Part shown: positions 1-9,700 of the stretch, piece by piece
Position numbering within the stretch: the first letter of the stretch is position 1
How the letters are laid out: the number at the start of each line of letters is the position of its first letter
Assembly: GCF_036327755.1 (NCBI RefSeq)
Contig: NZ_CP109596.1
Coordinates: 2,356,001-2,420,000, forward strand
Direction: 5' to 3'
Origin: Nocardia sp. NBC_01503
GTDB taxonomy: Bacteria; Actinomycetota; Actinomycetes; Mycobacteriales; Mycobacteriaceae
Length of the DNA: 64,000 bases
The notes under the pieces: model-generated
What the model saw: the letters and a program-made list of their open reading frames with translations, nothing else
What the model was told of the DNA's origin: nothing
The model's database searches: none
Translations under genes and position numbers: made by a program

Positions 1-1
1 G

Positions 2-1099
2 CGCGGTAAAGCGGAACGGGCGCAACGGCATCGGGCGAATACCGACATCGCGGTGCCCGGACGCTGGCGCACGGTGTGGCCGATTCTGCTCCGACTCATT
101 GTCGCGGGCGTTGTCGCGGGGCTGCTGGCACTCACCGTCTGGTTCCCGTTCCTGCTGAAGCTGCTCGGTGGCACCATCCCCAAGTCCGGCACGGCCTTCC
201 ACTATCTGCCCGAGGGCGGGTCGCAGTTGCCGCTGCCCATGTTCGATTTCAGCCTGTTGGGCGTGTTCTGCCTGCTCGGCACGGTGTGGCTGGTCCTGCG
301 GGTCGGAAGTTCGCGGCGCGCACAGGCTTTGGCCATCGGCGTGGTCGCCATCTACCTCTGGTGCCTGCTCTCGATGACGGCGACCGCCGCCGGAACCACG
401 CTGCTGTCCTTCCGCCTCGAGCCGATTCTGTACGCGCTGCTCGCGGCGGCCGGTGCGTTCGGGTTCGTGGAGGGGGCGCGGGCGGTCTACCAGGTATTGA
501 ACGAGCCGTCGCGAATGCGATTGGCGGCGGGGGTGATCGCGGTGATCGGGGCGATCGCGTTCAGTCAGCAGATTCCGCACGTGCTGGCGAACGAGATCAC
601 CACGGCGTACACCGATACCGACGGCAATGGGGAGCGCGCGGATAAGCGGCAGCCCTCGGCGGTCTCGCATTACGGCGCGATCGATGCCGCGCTGCTGGAG
701 CAGACCGGGCGGCCGCGCGATCAGAGCGTGGTGCTGACCGCGGACACCACCTTCCTGGCGATCTACCCGTACTACGGATTCCAGGCGCTCACTTCGCATT
801 ACGCGAACCCTCTCGCCGATTTCGCGGCGCGGTCGGCGGAGATCAAGCGGTGGAGTCAATTGAAGACACCGCGGGAGCTCATGGACGCGTTGGCGCACTC
901 CCCCTGGCGGGCACCGGACGCGTTCCTGTTCCGGCGCTCCGGTGACGAGTACACGCTGCGCCTCTCCGAGGACGTGTATCCGAATGATCCGAATGTGAAG
1001 CGCTATACGGTGACGTTCCCGAAGTCGCTGTTCGAGGACGACGGTCACTTCCGGGCCACCGATATCGGGCCGTTCACCCTGGTTGTGGTGCACCCCTGA
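2..1099 (+). CDS. aftA: AftA, galactan 5-O-arabinofuranosyltransferase (3' part)
   Basis: Membrane GT-C arabinofuranosyltransferase that adds the first arabinofuranose residue from decaprenyl-phosphoryl arabinose to the galactan chain of arabinogalactan. Only the C-terminal ~365 residues are present: the frame is open from base 2 with no start before an internal GTG at 53, and the family is usually about 600-650 residues, so the gene begins outside the window. Visible are four or five hydrophobic membrane segments in the first ~190 residues, then a soluble, periplasm-facing C-terminal part containing motifs such as 'YYGFQALTSHYANPLADF' and 'ATDIGPFTLVV' typical of AftA. Its position upstream of emb genes matches the M. 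tuberculosis order aftA-embCAB. The catalytic acidic loop of GT-C enzymes lies in the missing N-terminal half and cannot be checked. Assignment by recalled family similarity and synteny. Confidence 0.85.
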   Translation, partial: RGKAERAQRHRANTDIAVPGRWRTVWPILLRLIVAGVVAGLLALTVWFPFLLKLLGGTIPKSGTAFHYLPEGGSQLPLPMFDFSLLGVFCLLGTVWLVLRVGSSRRAQALAIGVVAIYLWCLLSMTATAAGTTLLSFRLEPILYALLAAAGAFGFVEGARAVYQVLNEPSRMRLAAGVIAVIGAIAFSQQIPHVLANEITTAYTDTDGNGERADKRQPSAVSHYGAIDAALLEQTGRPRDQSVVLTADTTFLAIYPYYGFQALTSHYANPLADFAARSAEIKRWSQLKTPRELMDALAHSPWRAPDAFLFRRSGDEYTLRLSEDVYPNDPNVKRYTVTFPKSLFEDDGHFRATDIGPFTLVVVHP

Positions 1100-1104
1100 G
1101 TGTT

Positions 1105-1144
1105 ATAGCCGTGGGCCGTGAATTGTGATGCAGCCCACGGCTAT
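1105..1144 (+). terminator. Hairpin after aftA, possible terminator
   Basis: A perfect 12-bp inverted repeat (ATAGCCGTGGGC at 1105-1116 and its complement at 1133-1144) with a 16-nt loop begins 5 bases after the aftA stop codon. There is no clear T-run after it, so it is either a weak intrinsic terminator or an mRNA 3'-end stabiliser. Confidence 0.5.
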
Positions 1145-1174
1145 GTCTCGATTCGGACTCGAGACAAGCATCAC

Positions 1175-1228
1175 TTATACACAGAAGCGCCCCGAATCCT
1201 GTGGATGAAGGGCCTTTTCTGTGGATAA
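1175..1228. promoter_or_regulatory. Cluster of three DnaA-box-like 9-mers
   Basis: Between aftA and the next gene lie TTATACACA (1175-1183), TGTGGATGA (1200-1208, one mismatch in the complement of TTATCCACA) and TGTGGATAA (1220-1228, exact complement of TTATCCACA). The spacings are about 16 and 11 bases. They match the classic DnaA box consensus TTATNCACA. The cluster lies 80-130 bases upstream of the GTG start at 1308, so it could regulate that gene or titrate DnaA. Binding is an inference. Confidence 0.45.
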
Positions 1229-1307
1229 CTCACCTACTTGCCAGCACAATCTCAGCGGTACCCGGTAGCGTGGGCCGCTGGTTGTGAAGGGCAAGAGGAG
1301 TTATCGC

Positions 1308-3176
1308 GTGGCACAGGGGCGGGATACCGACCGGACTACCGCGGACCGAGCAACGGTAGCGGTTATAGACCGAACAGTACCGAAAACTGTTGCCCCGGAG
1401 CGCACTCGCGGACAGCGTGTCGCGCACCGGCTGCACTCGGCGCGCGCCGACCTGATCGTCGCCACCGGATACCTCGCACTCGCCGCCCTGGTGCTGTCCG
1501 GACAATGGCTGCACACCGATCGCGGCTACCTGATCAAGAGCGGTCAGGACCAGACCATGTGGGAGTGGTTCTTCGCGGTCACCGCGCACAAGATCGCGCA
1601 CCTGGAGAATCCGCTCGGCACCGGATTGCAGAACTATCCCGACGGCGTGAACATGATGGCCAATACCGCCATGTTCGGTGTCGGCGTACCGCTCACACCC
1701 GTCACCCTGCTGTTCGGACCGACCGTCACCTTCGTGCTGGTGCTCACCCTCGGCCTGTTCGGCACCGCCTTCGCCTGGTACTGGCTGTTCTCCCGGGAGC
1801 TGGTCGACTCCAAGCTCGCTGCCGCCGTGGGTGGTCTGTTCTGCGGCTTCGCGCCCGCCATGATCTCGCATGCCAACGCACACCCGAACTTCGTTGTGCT
1901 GGCCCTGCTTCCGCTCATCGCGCTGCAGCTCATCCGGGTCGCGCGGCACGCGCACGCGCCGATCGAGGCGCGTAAGGCGCGGCGGCTGCGCGATGCCTTC
2001 ATCCTCGGCCTGCTCGTCGCCCTGCAGATCGCGCTGGGCGAGGAGCCGCTGCTGATCTTCGCGCTCGCCTTCGCCGTCTTCGCGTTCGTGTACTACCTGC
2101 ACACCCCGCGCGCCGGGCTGCGCGCGCTGCGCACCATGCTGCCGACGGTGCTGCTGGCCGCGGGCATCACCCTGGCCCTCACCGAGATTCCGCTGTGGTG
2201 GCAGTTCTTCGGACCGCAGTCCTATCGCTCCATCGACCACGGGCCGATGCAGAACGATCTCAAGGCGCTGTTCCAATTCCCCTCCGAATCGCTCGGCGGG
2301 GTGGTCCAGCACGGGCAGAACGTGGCCATCAATCCGACCGAGGAGAACTCCTACTTCGGCTGGCCACTCCTGCTGCTGGTGCTCATGACCGCCGTATTCA
2401 TGTGGCGCGAGCGCGTGGTGCGGGCCGCGGTCTCCGTGATCGTCGCGGGTTCGGTGCTGTCACTGGGTTCCACCCTGCTGATCGGTAAGCGCGACACCGG
2501 AATCACCATGCCGTGGCACTGGTTCGAAAAGGTTCCGCTGCTCAATTCGGTGCTGGAATCGCGATTCACCATGGCCGCCATTCCGGCCATCGCCATTGTG
2601 CTGGCCATGGGAACCCAACGCGCACTGGAGTATTGGCGCGTCTCCGCCACCGACTGGCGACCGCTGGCCTGGTTCGCGGCCATGGCCCTGGCCCTGCTGC
2701 CGCTCACCCCGACCATCCTGCCGGTGGTGCAACGCCCGGCGACCCCCGCCTTCTTCGCCGATGGCACCGTGCGGCAATACGTTTCGCACGGCTCCGTGGT
2801 GATCACACCGCCGCCCACCGCGCCGGACGCCCGCGCCCTGCAGTGGCAGACCGCCGCAGACTTCGAATTCCCGCTCGCCGGAGGGTATTTCGTCGGACCC
2901 ACCGGAACCGATAAGAAGGGCCGCTACGGTCCGGACGATCGGCCCACCGCGAGCCTGCTCATCAAGGCACAGCACGACAACAAGGTTCCGGTCATCGATG
3001 ATGCCGCACGGGCGCGGGCCCTGGCGGATCTGCGGTACTGGCAGGCCGATGTGATGGTGCTGCCGCCGACCGACAATGCCGACGCGCTGCGGCTGACGGT
3101 GGATCAGCTGGTCGGATTCCCGGCGCAACGCGTTGACGGCGTGTGGCTTTGGGATGTGCGCGGGCTGGTCAGCTGA
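1308..3176 (+). CDS. Polytopic GT-C-like membrane protein of unknown function
   Basis: 622-residue polytopic membrane protein. About ten to twelve hydrophobic segments fill residues ~40-500, followed by a ~150-residue soluble C-terminal tail. The region after the first membrane helix carries 'SGQDQTMWEWFF' and 'NYPDGVNMMANT', the layout of a large actinobacterial family of GT-C-fold-like membrane proteins whose members are mostly unassigned. I do not recognise a named enzyme. The start is set at GTG 1308 because AGAGGAG (1294-1300) sits 7 bases upstream; a GTG at 1284 in the same frame has no comparable ribosome binding site. It follows aftA and converges with the kinase gene, overlapping its 3' end by 8 bp (3169-3176). 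Location among arabinan genes suggests a glycan or glycolipid transferase or transporter, but this is inference only. Confidence 0.7.
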   Translation: MAQGRDTDRTTADRATVAVIDRTVPKTVAPERTRGQRVAHRLHSARADLIVATGYLALAALVLSGQWLHTDRGYLIKSGQDQTMWEWFFAVTAHKIAHLENPLGTGLQNYPDGVNMMANTAMFGVGVPLTPVTLLFGPTVTFVLVLTLGLFGTAFAWYWLFSRELVDSKLAAAVGGLFCGFAPAMISHANAHPNFVVLALLPLIALQLIRVARHAHAPIEARKARRLRDAFILGLLVALQIALGEEPLLIFALAFAVFAFVYYLHTPRAGLRALRTMLPTVLLAAGITLALTEIPLWWQFFGPQSYRSIDHGPMQNDLKALFQFPSESLGGVVQHGQNVAINPTEENSYFGWPLLLLVLMTAVFMWRERVVRAAVSVIVAGSVLSLGSTLLIGKRDTGITMPWHWFEKVPLLNSVLESRFTMAAIPAIAIVLAMGTQRALEYWRVSATDWRPLAWFAAMALALLPLTPTILPVVQRPATPAFFADGTVRQYVSHGSVVITPPPTAPDARALQWQTAADFEFPLAGGYFVGPTGTDKKGRYGPDDRPTASLLIKAQHDNKVPVIDDAARARALADLRYWQADVMVLPPTDNADALRLTVDQLVGFPAQRVDGVWLWDVRGLVS

Positions 3177-4707
3177 CGCGGTCGTAGGTGACGTGGCCGC
3201 TGATATCGAGGTCGCGGACTATCTGCCCACCGGTCAGGCGTAGCACCTGGGTGGCCTGCGGGTGGCAGTTGGAGCCGCCGCTGGTGGTGACGCCACCGCC
3301 GACGGTGACCTCACCCGCGGAGACCGCCATCAGTCGATAGTCGAAGGCGCACACCAGGGTTCCATTGCGGAAGACCGTGGAGGTCTCCACGACCTGGTTC
3401 ACCTCGCCCTGGCGGATGGTGAGGCGGTAGTCGTCATTGTTCTGATCGCTGCTGCCGGTCCATTCACCGAGGAAGGCCGCCGGGATCTGCCCGGCGGGCG
3501 CGGCCGCCACCGTGGTGGCCGAGGGTGTGGCCTGCTGCGCGGGCGCACTGGAGACCCCGGACGGGCCGGTCGCCGCGGGTTGCACAATCGCCGAAAGCGG
3601 TGCGCCGGAGGTGTTTCCACTGCTCTCCAGCTTGTACGCCAGCAGGAAACCGCCACCGGCGAGCAGGATCGCGATCGCACCGCCGAGGACTCCGGCCAGC
3701 AGGCGTGAACTACCGCGGGCCGGAGCGGCAACCGGTGCGGGTGGCGGGGTCGGGTCGGGCTCGTAGTTCGGTGTGAATCCCGAGGCCCGCATGGTGGTCT
3801 TCATGCGTGAGGGGTCGACCGCCGGAATCGGCCGGGGCGCACTCACATACGGCAGCGGGTCACCGGTCGCCGGTCCGGACAGGGCGGTCCACGCGGCATC
3901 CACGAAATCGGCGCAGCCGGCGAAGCGATACTCCGGATTCTTGGCCAGGGCCCGATCGAAGACGAAGTCCAGCGCGCGCGGCAGGTCCGGCCGGACCTGG
4001 GTGATCCGCAGCGGCGGAATCTGGGTGTGCGCGAGCACCCAGCCGGCGAGATCCTTGGCCATATACGGCCGATGCCCGGTGAGCAGTACGAAAAGCGTGC
4101 AGGCCAGCGAGTATTGATCGGTGCGCGGATCCAGCGGCGCACCGGAGACCTGCTCCGGCGAGGCGTACGCGAAGGTCGCCGCCACATCCCCGGTCCGGGT
4201 GAGATGGGTGGATTCATCGCGCAGCCGGGCAATCCCGAAGTCGGTCAACAGCGCTCGCTTCGCCCGCCCGTCCTCGGCCGGGGAGAGCAGAATGTTCGAC
4301 GGCTTCACATCGCGATGCAGCACGCCCTTGCCGTGCGCGTAATCCAGGGCGGATGCCACCCCACTGCCGATCCGCAGCGCCCGTTCCGGTCGCACACCGT
4401 GCAGCGCGTCGGCGTCATTGCCGTCGATGTACTGCATGGAGATCCACAGTCGCCCGCCGTCTTCGCCGGTGTCGTAGACGGCCACGATATTGGGATGGTC
4501 GAAGCGGGCGGTGATATCGGCCTCGCGTTCGAATCGACGCCATGCCTCCGCATCGGCGTTCATCTCGTCATTGCCCATCACCTTGATGGCGGCGAGCCGG
4601 GGCAAACGGGGATGGCGGGCCACGTAGACGGTGCCGGAGCCGCCAGATCCGATCTTGCGCTGAATGACGTATCCGGCGATCACCTCGCCGGGTCGCAGTT
4701 CAGCCAT
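3169..4707 (-). CDS. Membrane Ser/Thr protein kinase, PknB-type (kinase 1)
   Basis: 512-residue Hanks-type receptor kinase. The cytoplasmic kinase domain (residues ~12-275) has the glycine loop 'GSGGSGTVY', catalytic Lys42, 'HRDVKPSN' with Asp133, DFG at 156-158, and an activation loop with Thr/Ser residues before 'ASPEQ'. A single membrane segment lies at ~330-352, after a Pro/Ala-rich linker. The external domain (~residue 400 to the end) begins 'FLGEWTGSSDQNNDDYRL' and has two Cys residues that could form a disulfide. The start ATG (4707) is 7 bp downstream of the stop codon of the paralogous kinase upstream, so the two are probably co-transcribed. It phosphorylates unknown targets; the adjacent emb and aftA genes make envelope regulation plausible, as for PknH-EmbR in M. 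tuberculosis, but no EmbR gene is in the window. Confidence 0.92.
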   Translation of the reverse strand: MAELRPGEVIAGYVIQRKIGSGGSGTVYVARHPRLPRLAAIKVMGNDEMNADAEAWRRFEREADITARFDHPNIVAVYDTGEDGGRLWISMQYIDGNDADALHGVRPERALRIGSGVASALDYAHGKGVLHRDVKPSNILLSPAEDGRAKRALLTDFGIARLRDESTHLTRTGDVAATFAYASPEQVSGAPLDPRTDQYSLACTLFVLLTGHRPYMAKDLAGWVLAHTQIPPLRITQVRPDLPRALDFVFDRALAKNPEYRFAGCADFVDAAWTALSGPATGDPLPYVSAPRPIPAVDPSRMKTTMRASGFTPNYEPDPTPPPAPVAAPARGSSRLLAGVLGGAIAILLAGGGFLLAYKLESSGNTSGAPLSAIVQPAATGPSGVSSAPAQQATPSATTVAAAPAGQIPAAFLGEWTGSSDQNNDDYRLTIRQGEVNQVVETSTVFRNGTLVCAFDYRLMAVSAGEVTVGGGVTTSGGSNCHPQATQVLRLTGGQIVRDLDISGHVTYDRVS

Positions 4708-4714
4708 GACGCAC

Positions 4715-6595
4715 CTACTTCAACGGCGCTCGGGAAAGCCAGTCGCTCAGTTCATTATCGACGGTGTGACCCGGCCAGCGGAGCAGTAAAACGAAACGCG
4801 ATCGCGGATCGCCGTCCGGGAAGGTGACCGCGGCCGAGATGTGCCGGGCATCGGTATCGGTCGCCGTGGCCGGATCCACGGATTTATCGGTGGTCACGGT
4901 CAATTCCCCGGCCACATCCCGATGGCTGAACGGGATGGACCGGGCATTGCCGTTGAAGAACAGCGCACCCACAGATTGCGCCGGGCGGGTTCCGAAGTCG
5001 AAGAAGTCGAAGCGGACCTGTCCGGTGGAGTCCCGCGCATTGCACATCACCCGGTGCGCGCCCCGTGTGGGCCCGGCGTCCTCCGGGCCGGGATCACGCT
5101 CGAGACAGTTCGCGCCCTGCCATCCCACCGCACTGCCATTGGTCGCCAATTGCCCGACCAGACTCGGGAAAGCTCGTGCGATGGCGGCGTATTCGGTTCC
5201 CCAGGAGCTCGCCACCTGATCGGCATTGGTGTACGTGATCAGGCCGCTCACATCGGTTTTGCGGCTCACCCGGCCATCCGAGAGCAGGGTCAGCGTGGTG
5301 GGTCCATTGGCACGGCAGGCATTGGCGGGCTCACCGGTCACGATCTCGGAGGTCCCGATCAGCAGGCGGTCGCCACCGGACGGGACCTGACCGAGCGGGG
5401 CGGCGAATTCACAGTGGAAGGGTGCGCCATTGGGCAGTACACCGTCCACGCGGTTCTGCAGAATCGAATCACCGGTGCGGCCCTGCTGCACGATCAGTCG
5501 ATAGTTGGTCTGGCCTTCGGTCGCGAGCCAGGTCCCGACGAATTTGTCTGGTACGGCGCCGATTCCGGTCACTGCCGGTTCGGAACCGGTGTGCGACAGC
5601 ATGAATCCGGCACCGGCCGCGACCACGACCGCGGCGAGCACCGGAAGGACGACCTTCTTGCGGAACAGCCACTGTGCCAGTGGCTTTCCCGCCTTCGCCG
5701 CCGGAGCCGCGGTACCGCGGCCGGTAATGCGCGCGGGCGCGGTGACCGCCAGCGCCGGATCCGAGTAGTAGGCGGCGGTGGCGGCCTCGGCGAATTCGGT
5801 GCAGCCGGGGTAGCGGTCGTCCGGATCCTTGGCCAGGGCGCGGGCGAAGACGGCGTCCAGGGCGGCGGGCAGATCTGGCCGAACGGCGCTGACGCGCAGT
5901 GGTTTTCCCTGGGTATGGGCGTGCACCCAGCCGAGCAGATTGTCGGCGGTGAAGGGGCGCTGATCGGTGAGCAGGACGAACAGGGTGCAGGCCAGCGAGT
6001 ACTGATCCGATCCGGGACCGACCGGTTTGCCCGAAACCTGTTCGGGTGAGGCGAAAGCGAAGGTCGCCGAGATATTTCCCGGATGCGTGAGATTGGTGGT
6101 CTCGTCCCGCAGGCGGGCGATTCCGAAATCGGTGAGCAGTGCCCGCTCCGGCCTGCCGCTGTCCGGTGCCGCGATCAGAATGTTCGACGGCTTCACATCG
6201 CGATGCAGCACGCCCTTGCCGTGCGCGTAGTCCAGCGCACCGCCGATCTCCTCCGCGATCCGCAGTGCCCGATCCGGTGAAATCCCGTGCAGTTCAGCGG
6301 CATCGGTGCCCTCGATGTACTGCATGGAGATCCAGCGGCGCTCATCCTCGATGCCCCGGTCGTACACCTGCACGATATTCGGATGATCGAAGTGGGCGGT
6401 GATATCGGCTTCGCGCTCGAACCGCTTCCACACCTCGTCGGCCCGGGTGACATCGTCGCGTTTCAAAATCTTCAACGCCGTCAGCCTGGGCAGCCGTGGA
6501 TGTCGCGCCGCGTACACGACGCCCGATCCACCAGCACCGATTCGCCGCGCGATGACATACCCGGCGATCACTTCGCCCGGTCGCAGCTCGGTCAT
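4715..6595 (-). CDS. Membrane Ser/Thr protein kinase, PknB-type (kinase 2)
   Basis: 626-residue paralogue of the downstream kinase. The catalytic motifs fall at identical positions: Lys42, HRD 131-133 and DFG 156-158. The start is placed at ATG 6595 ('MTELRPGEVIAGYV'), which aligns exactly with the other kinase's N terminus and has GAGGGAG just upstream; the frame stays open further up to 6649 without support. After the kinase domain come an Ala-rich linker, one membrane helix (~residues 325-347), an external domain homologous to that of kinase 1 ('FVGTWLATEGQTNYRLIV'), and then an extra ~170-residue C-terminal domain that kinase 1 lacks ('FPSLVGQLATNGSAVGW', 'RFDFFDFGTRP'). The two probably arose by duplication followed by gain or loss of that domain. 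It is divergent from the emb gene, with ~135 bp between starts. Confidence 0.92.
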   Translation of the reverse strand: MTELRPGEVIAGYVIARRIGAGGSGVVYAARHPRLPRLTALKILKRDDVTRADEVWKRFEREADITAHFDHPNIVQVYDRGIEDERRWISMQYIEGTDAAELHGISPDRALRIAEEIGGALDYAHGKGVLHRDVKPSNILIAAPDSGRPERALLTDFGIARLRDETTNLTHPGNISATFAFASPEQVSGKPVGPGSDQYSLACTLFVLLTDQRPFTADNLLGWVHAHTQGKPLRVSAVRPDLPAALDAVFARALAKDPDDRYPGCTEFAEAATAAYYSDPALAVTAPARITGRGTAAPAAKAGKPLAQWLFRKKVVLPVLAAVVVAAGAGFMLSHTGSEPAVTGIGAVPDKFVGTWLATEGQTNYRLIVQQGRTGDSILQNRVDGVLPNGAPFHCEFAAPLGQVPSGGDRLLIGTSEIVTGEPANACRANGPTTLTLLSDGRVSRKTDVSGLITYTNADQVASSWGTEYAAIARAFPSLVGQLATNGSAVGWQGANCLERDPGPEDAGPTRGAHRVMCNARDSTGQVRFDFFDFGTRPAQSVGALFFNGNARSIPFSHRDVAGELTVTTDKSVDPATATDTDARHISAAVTFPDGDPRSRFVLLLRWPGHTVDNELSDWLSRAPLK

Positions 6596-6730
6596 GCTCC
6601 CTCGATATTCTTCCGGCCCGGCCCCTCGCCCAGTTCGGATAACAACCATCGTAAAGGGCGACAGAGTATTTCAGTCCGGCGCGGGTGCGGTCACGGGTGA
6701 AACCCGCCGGGGTGGCTAGCATCGGGGATC

Positions 6731-9700
6731 GTGCGCGAAGACACCCGAGCGTTTCATCGAGTCCGACTGCTCGCCGTGGTTTCCGGAGTTCTCGGAATCC
6801 TGCTGGCGGTGCTGACACCGATCCTGCCCGTACGGCAGGACCGGCCCACCGTGCACTGGCCACAGGGCGACTCGGTGAATATCGACGCACCACTGGTGTC
6901 CTATGTACCGCTGAGCCTGGACGTGAACCTGCCGTGCCAGGCACTGCGGGAGCTGCCCGCCGGGACGCTGTACTCGACCGTGCCGGTCGCCTCCGGGAAG
7001 GCGGTGGACAAGGGCCTGGTCGTCAAGATCGAGGAGAGCGCGCCCAAGACCGCCGCTCCCGAGGGCACCGCGACGGCCGAGGGCGCCGAGGGCACCGAGG
7101 GCACGCGCACGCTCTCGGTCCTGCTGCGGAACATTCCGCTGTTGTCGGCCCCGGTCGCGGAGATTCAGAACTGCGCGGCGGTGCTGCTGCGCTCCGATGC
7201 CACCGAGGCGCGCGTCGAGCTCACCGGAGTCACCCGCAAGGACGGCACGCCGTTCATCGGCCGGGTGGGCGGGGATACCCGGCCGCAGGTGGTCGGCATG
7301 TTCACCGATCTGACCCGGGCACAGCTGGGAGACGGTGCCGCACACGCGGATATCGACGCCCGCTTCACCTCCAGCCCGAGTTGGCTCAAGCGCGCCGCCA
7401 TTATCGGCGCGACGCTGTTCACGCTCATCGCGCTGTACGCACTGCATCTGCTCGACACCCGGGACGGGCGACGGCCGCGCCGTTTCCTGCCCGCGCACTG
7501 GTGGCGCTTCCGGCTCGCCGACGGCGTGGTGCTCGGAACACTGGTGCTGTGGCATTTCATCGGGGCCAATACCTCCGATGACGGCTACATCCTGAATATG
7601 GCTCGGGCCTCGAAGGTTTCGGGGTACATGGCCAACTACTACCGGTGGTTCGGCGTGGCCGAGGCCCCCTTCGGCTGGCCGTACGAGGTGCTGGTCTGGA
7701 TGACCCGGATCAGCGACTCCAGCCCCTGGATGCGGCTGCCGTCCCTGCTCGCGGGGCTGGTCTGCTGGCTGGTGATCAGCCGGGAAGTACTGCCGCGCTT
7801 GGGCTCCCGGGTGCGACGGGACAATGTCGCGGTATGGACGGCGGGGCTGGTGTTCCTGGCCGCGTGGATGCCCTACGACAACGGATTGCGCCCGGAGCCG
7901 ATCATCGCGGCCGGTGCGCTGCTGACCTGGTGCTCCATCGAACGCGCCATCGCCACCGGGCGCCTGCTGCCCGCCGCGATCGGCGTGCTGATCGCAGCCT
8001 TCTCCCTCGCCGCCGGACCGACCGGGCTCATCTGTATCGCCGCGCTCATCGCCGGCTCACGACCGGTATTGCAGGTGATCATCAAACAGGCCAAGGGGAC
8101 CGGATCGGCGCTGCTGCGCTATGCCGCACTGCTCGCACCGGGCATGGCCGCCGGAACCCTGGTGCTGGTGGTCGTTTTCGGTGACCAGACCCTCGCCTCG
8201 GTCATGGAGGCGACCCGGGTGCGCACCCTCATCGGGCCGAATGTGGCCTGGTTCGACGAGCGCACCCGCTGGGATTCACTGCTCATGCTCTCGCCCGACG
8301 GATCCCTCGCACGCCGGTTCGGCATCCTGGCCATGCTGCTGTGCCTGGGCGTCTGCGTCATGGTGATGCTGCGCAAGAACGGCCGGATTCCCGGCACCTC
8401 GCGCGGGCCGTCCGCGCGGATTCTCGGCATCATCTTCATGGCGCTGTTCCTGATGATGTTCACGCCCACCAAGTGGACGCATCACTTCGGCGTCTACGCC
8501 GGGCTCGCCGGATCGGTGGCGGCGCTGGCGGCGGTCGCGGTGGGCGTCAACGGAATTCGATCCCCGCGCAATCGCACTCTCTTCGCGGCGGCGGTGCTGT
8601 TCCTGCTGGCCATCACCTTCACCGGACCCAATGGCTGGTGGTATGTCTCCAGCTACGGTGTGCCGTGGTTCGACAAGGCACCGCTGATCGCGGGCAAGGG
8701 CTTCTCCACACTCTTCCTCGGATTGGCGATCCTGTGCCTGCTCATCGCCGCCTTCCAGCACTACCGGGAGCCGTACCGGCAGCCGAAACCGGTGCGCGCC
8801 TTCGACAAATTCGCGAGTATGCCGCTCACCATCGCGGCCGCGCTGCTGGTGCTGTTCGAGGTGGCGTCGCTGGCCAAGGCGGCCGTCACCCAGTACCCGG
8901 CGTACAGCATCGCAAAGTCGAATATCGCTGCGCTGACGGGTGATTCGTGCGCCCTCGCCAATGACGTACTGGTGGAGACGAATACCGCCGACTCGCTGCT
9001 GCAACCGTGGACCGGTGCGCCCGCCGACGGATTGGCCTCGGAGAACACCGGATTCAGCCCGAACGGCGTGGCCACCGACCTCACCGCCGATGCCGAGGAG
9101 ACCGTCAGCGGCGGAGCCAACTCGGTCAGCAAGGACTCCGACAACAAGACCACCAACACCACCGGGGCCGGGACCGGCGGCGGTAAGACCGCGCAGGCCG
9201 GAATCAACGGCTCCACCGTCGCCCTGCCGTTCGGACTCGATCCGGCGCGCACACCCGTCATGGGCAGCTACACCGACGGCGATCAGGCCCCGGCCAAGCT
9301 CACCACCGAGTGGTACCGGGCCGACCTGTCCGACAGCGTGCGTGACGATCCGGCCTACCAGGTCCTGATCGTCACCGCGGCCGGACGCATTCGATCGGTC
9401 AACAAGGACGGTGTGGAGACCTACGGCGGCGATCTGTTCGTCGAATACGGCACCCGCGCCGCCGACGGCACCGTGACCGATACCGGCAAGATCCGCCCCC
9501 TCGATATCGGCCCCGCCCCGTCCTGGCGCAATCTGCGCGTACCGATTTCCGATATCCCGGTGGGAGCCAACAGCATTCGCCTGGTCGCCGACGATCGGGA
9601 TATCACCCCCAAGCAGTGGCTGGCCGTCACTCCGCCGCGCCTGCCCAAACTGCAAACCCTGAATACCCTTGTCGGCCATACCGCCCCGGTTCTGGAGGAC

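Noticed and set aside
1175..1228. Replication origin
   Set aside because: Three boxes only, with no dnaA/dnaN neighbours and no AT-rich unwinding region; regulatory or titration role is more likely.
1230..2312. Long minus-strand open frame opposite the GT-C-like gene
   Set aside because: Composition is Arg/Gly/Gln/Glu-rich without hydrophobic cores, as expected of the antisense of a GC-rich membrane-protein gene.
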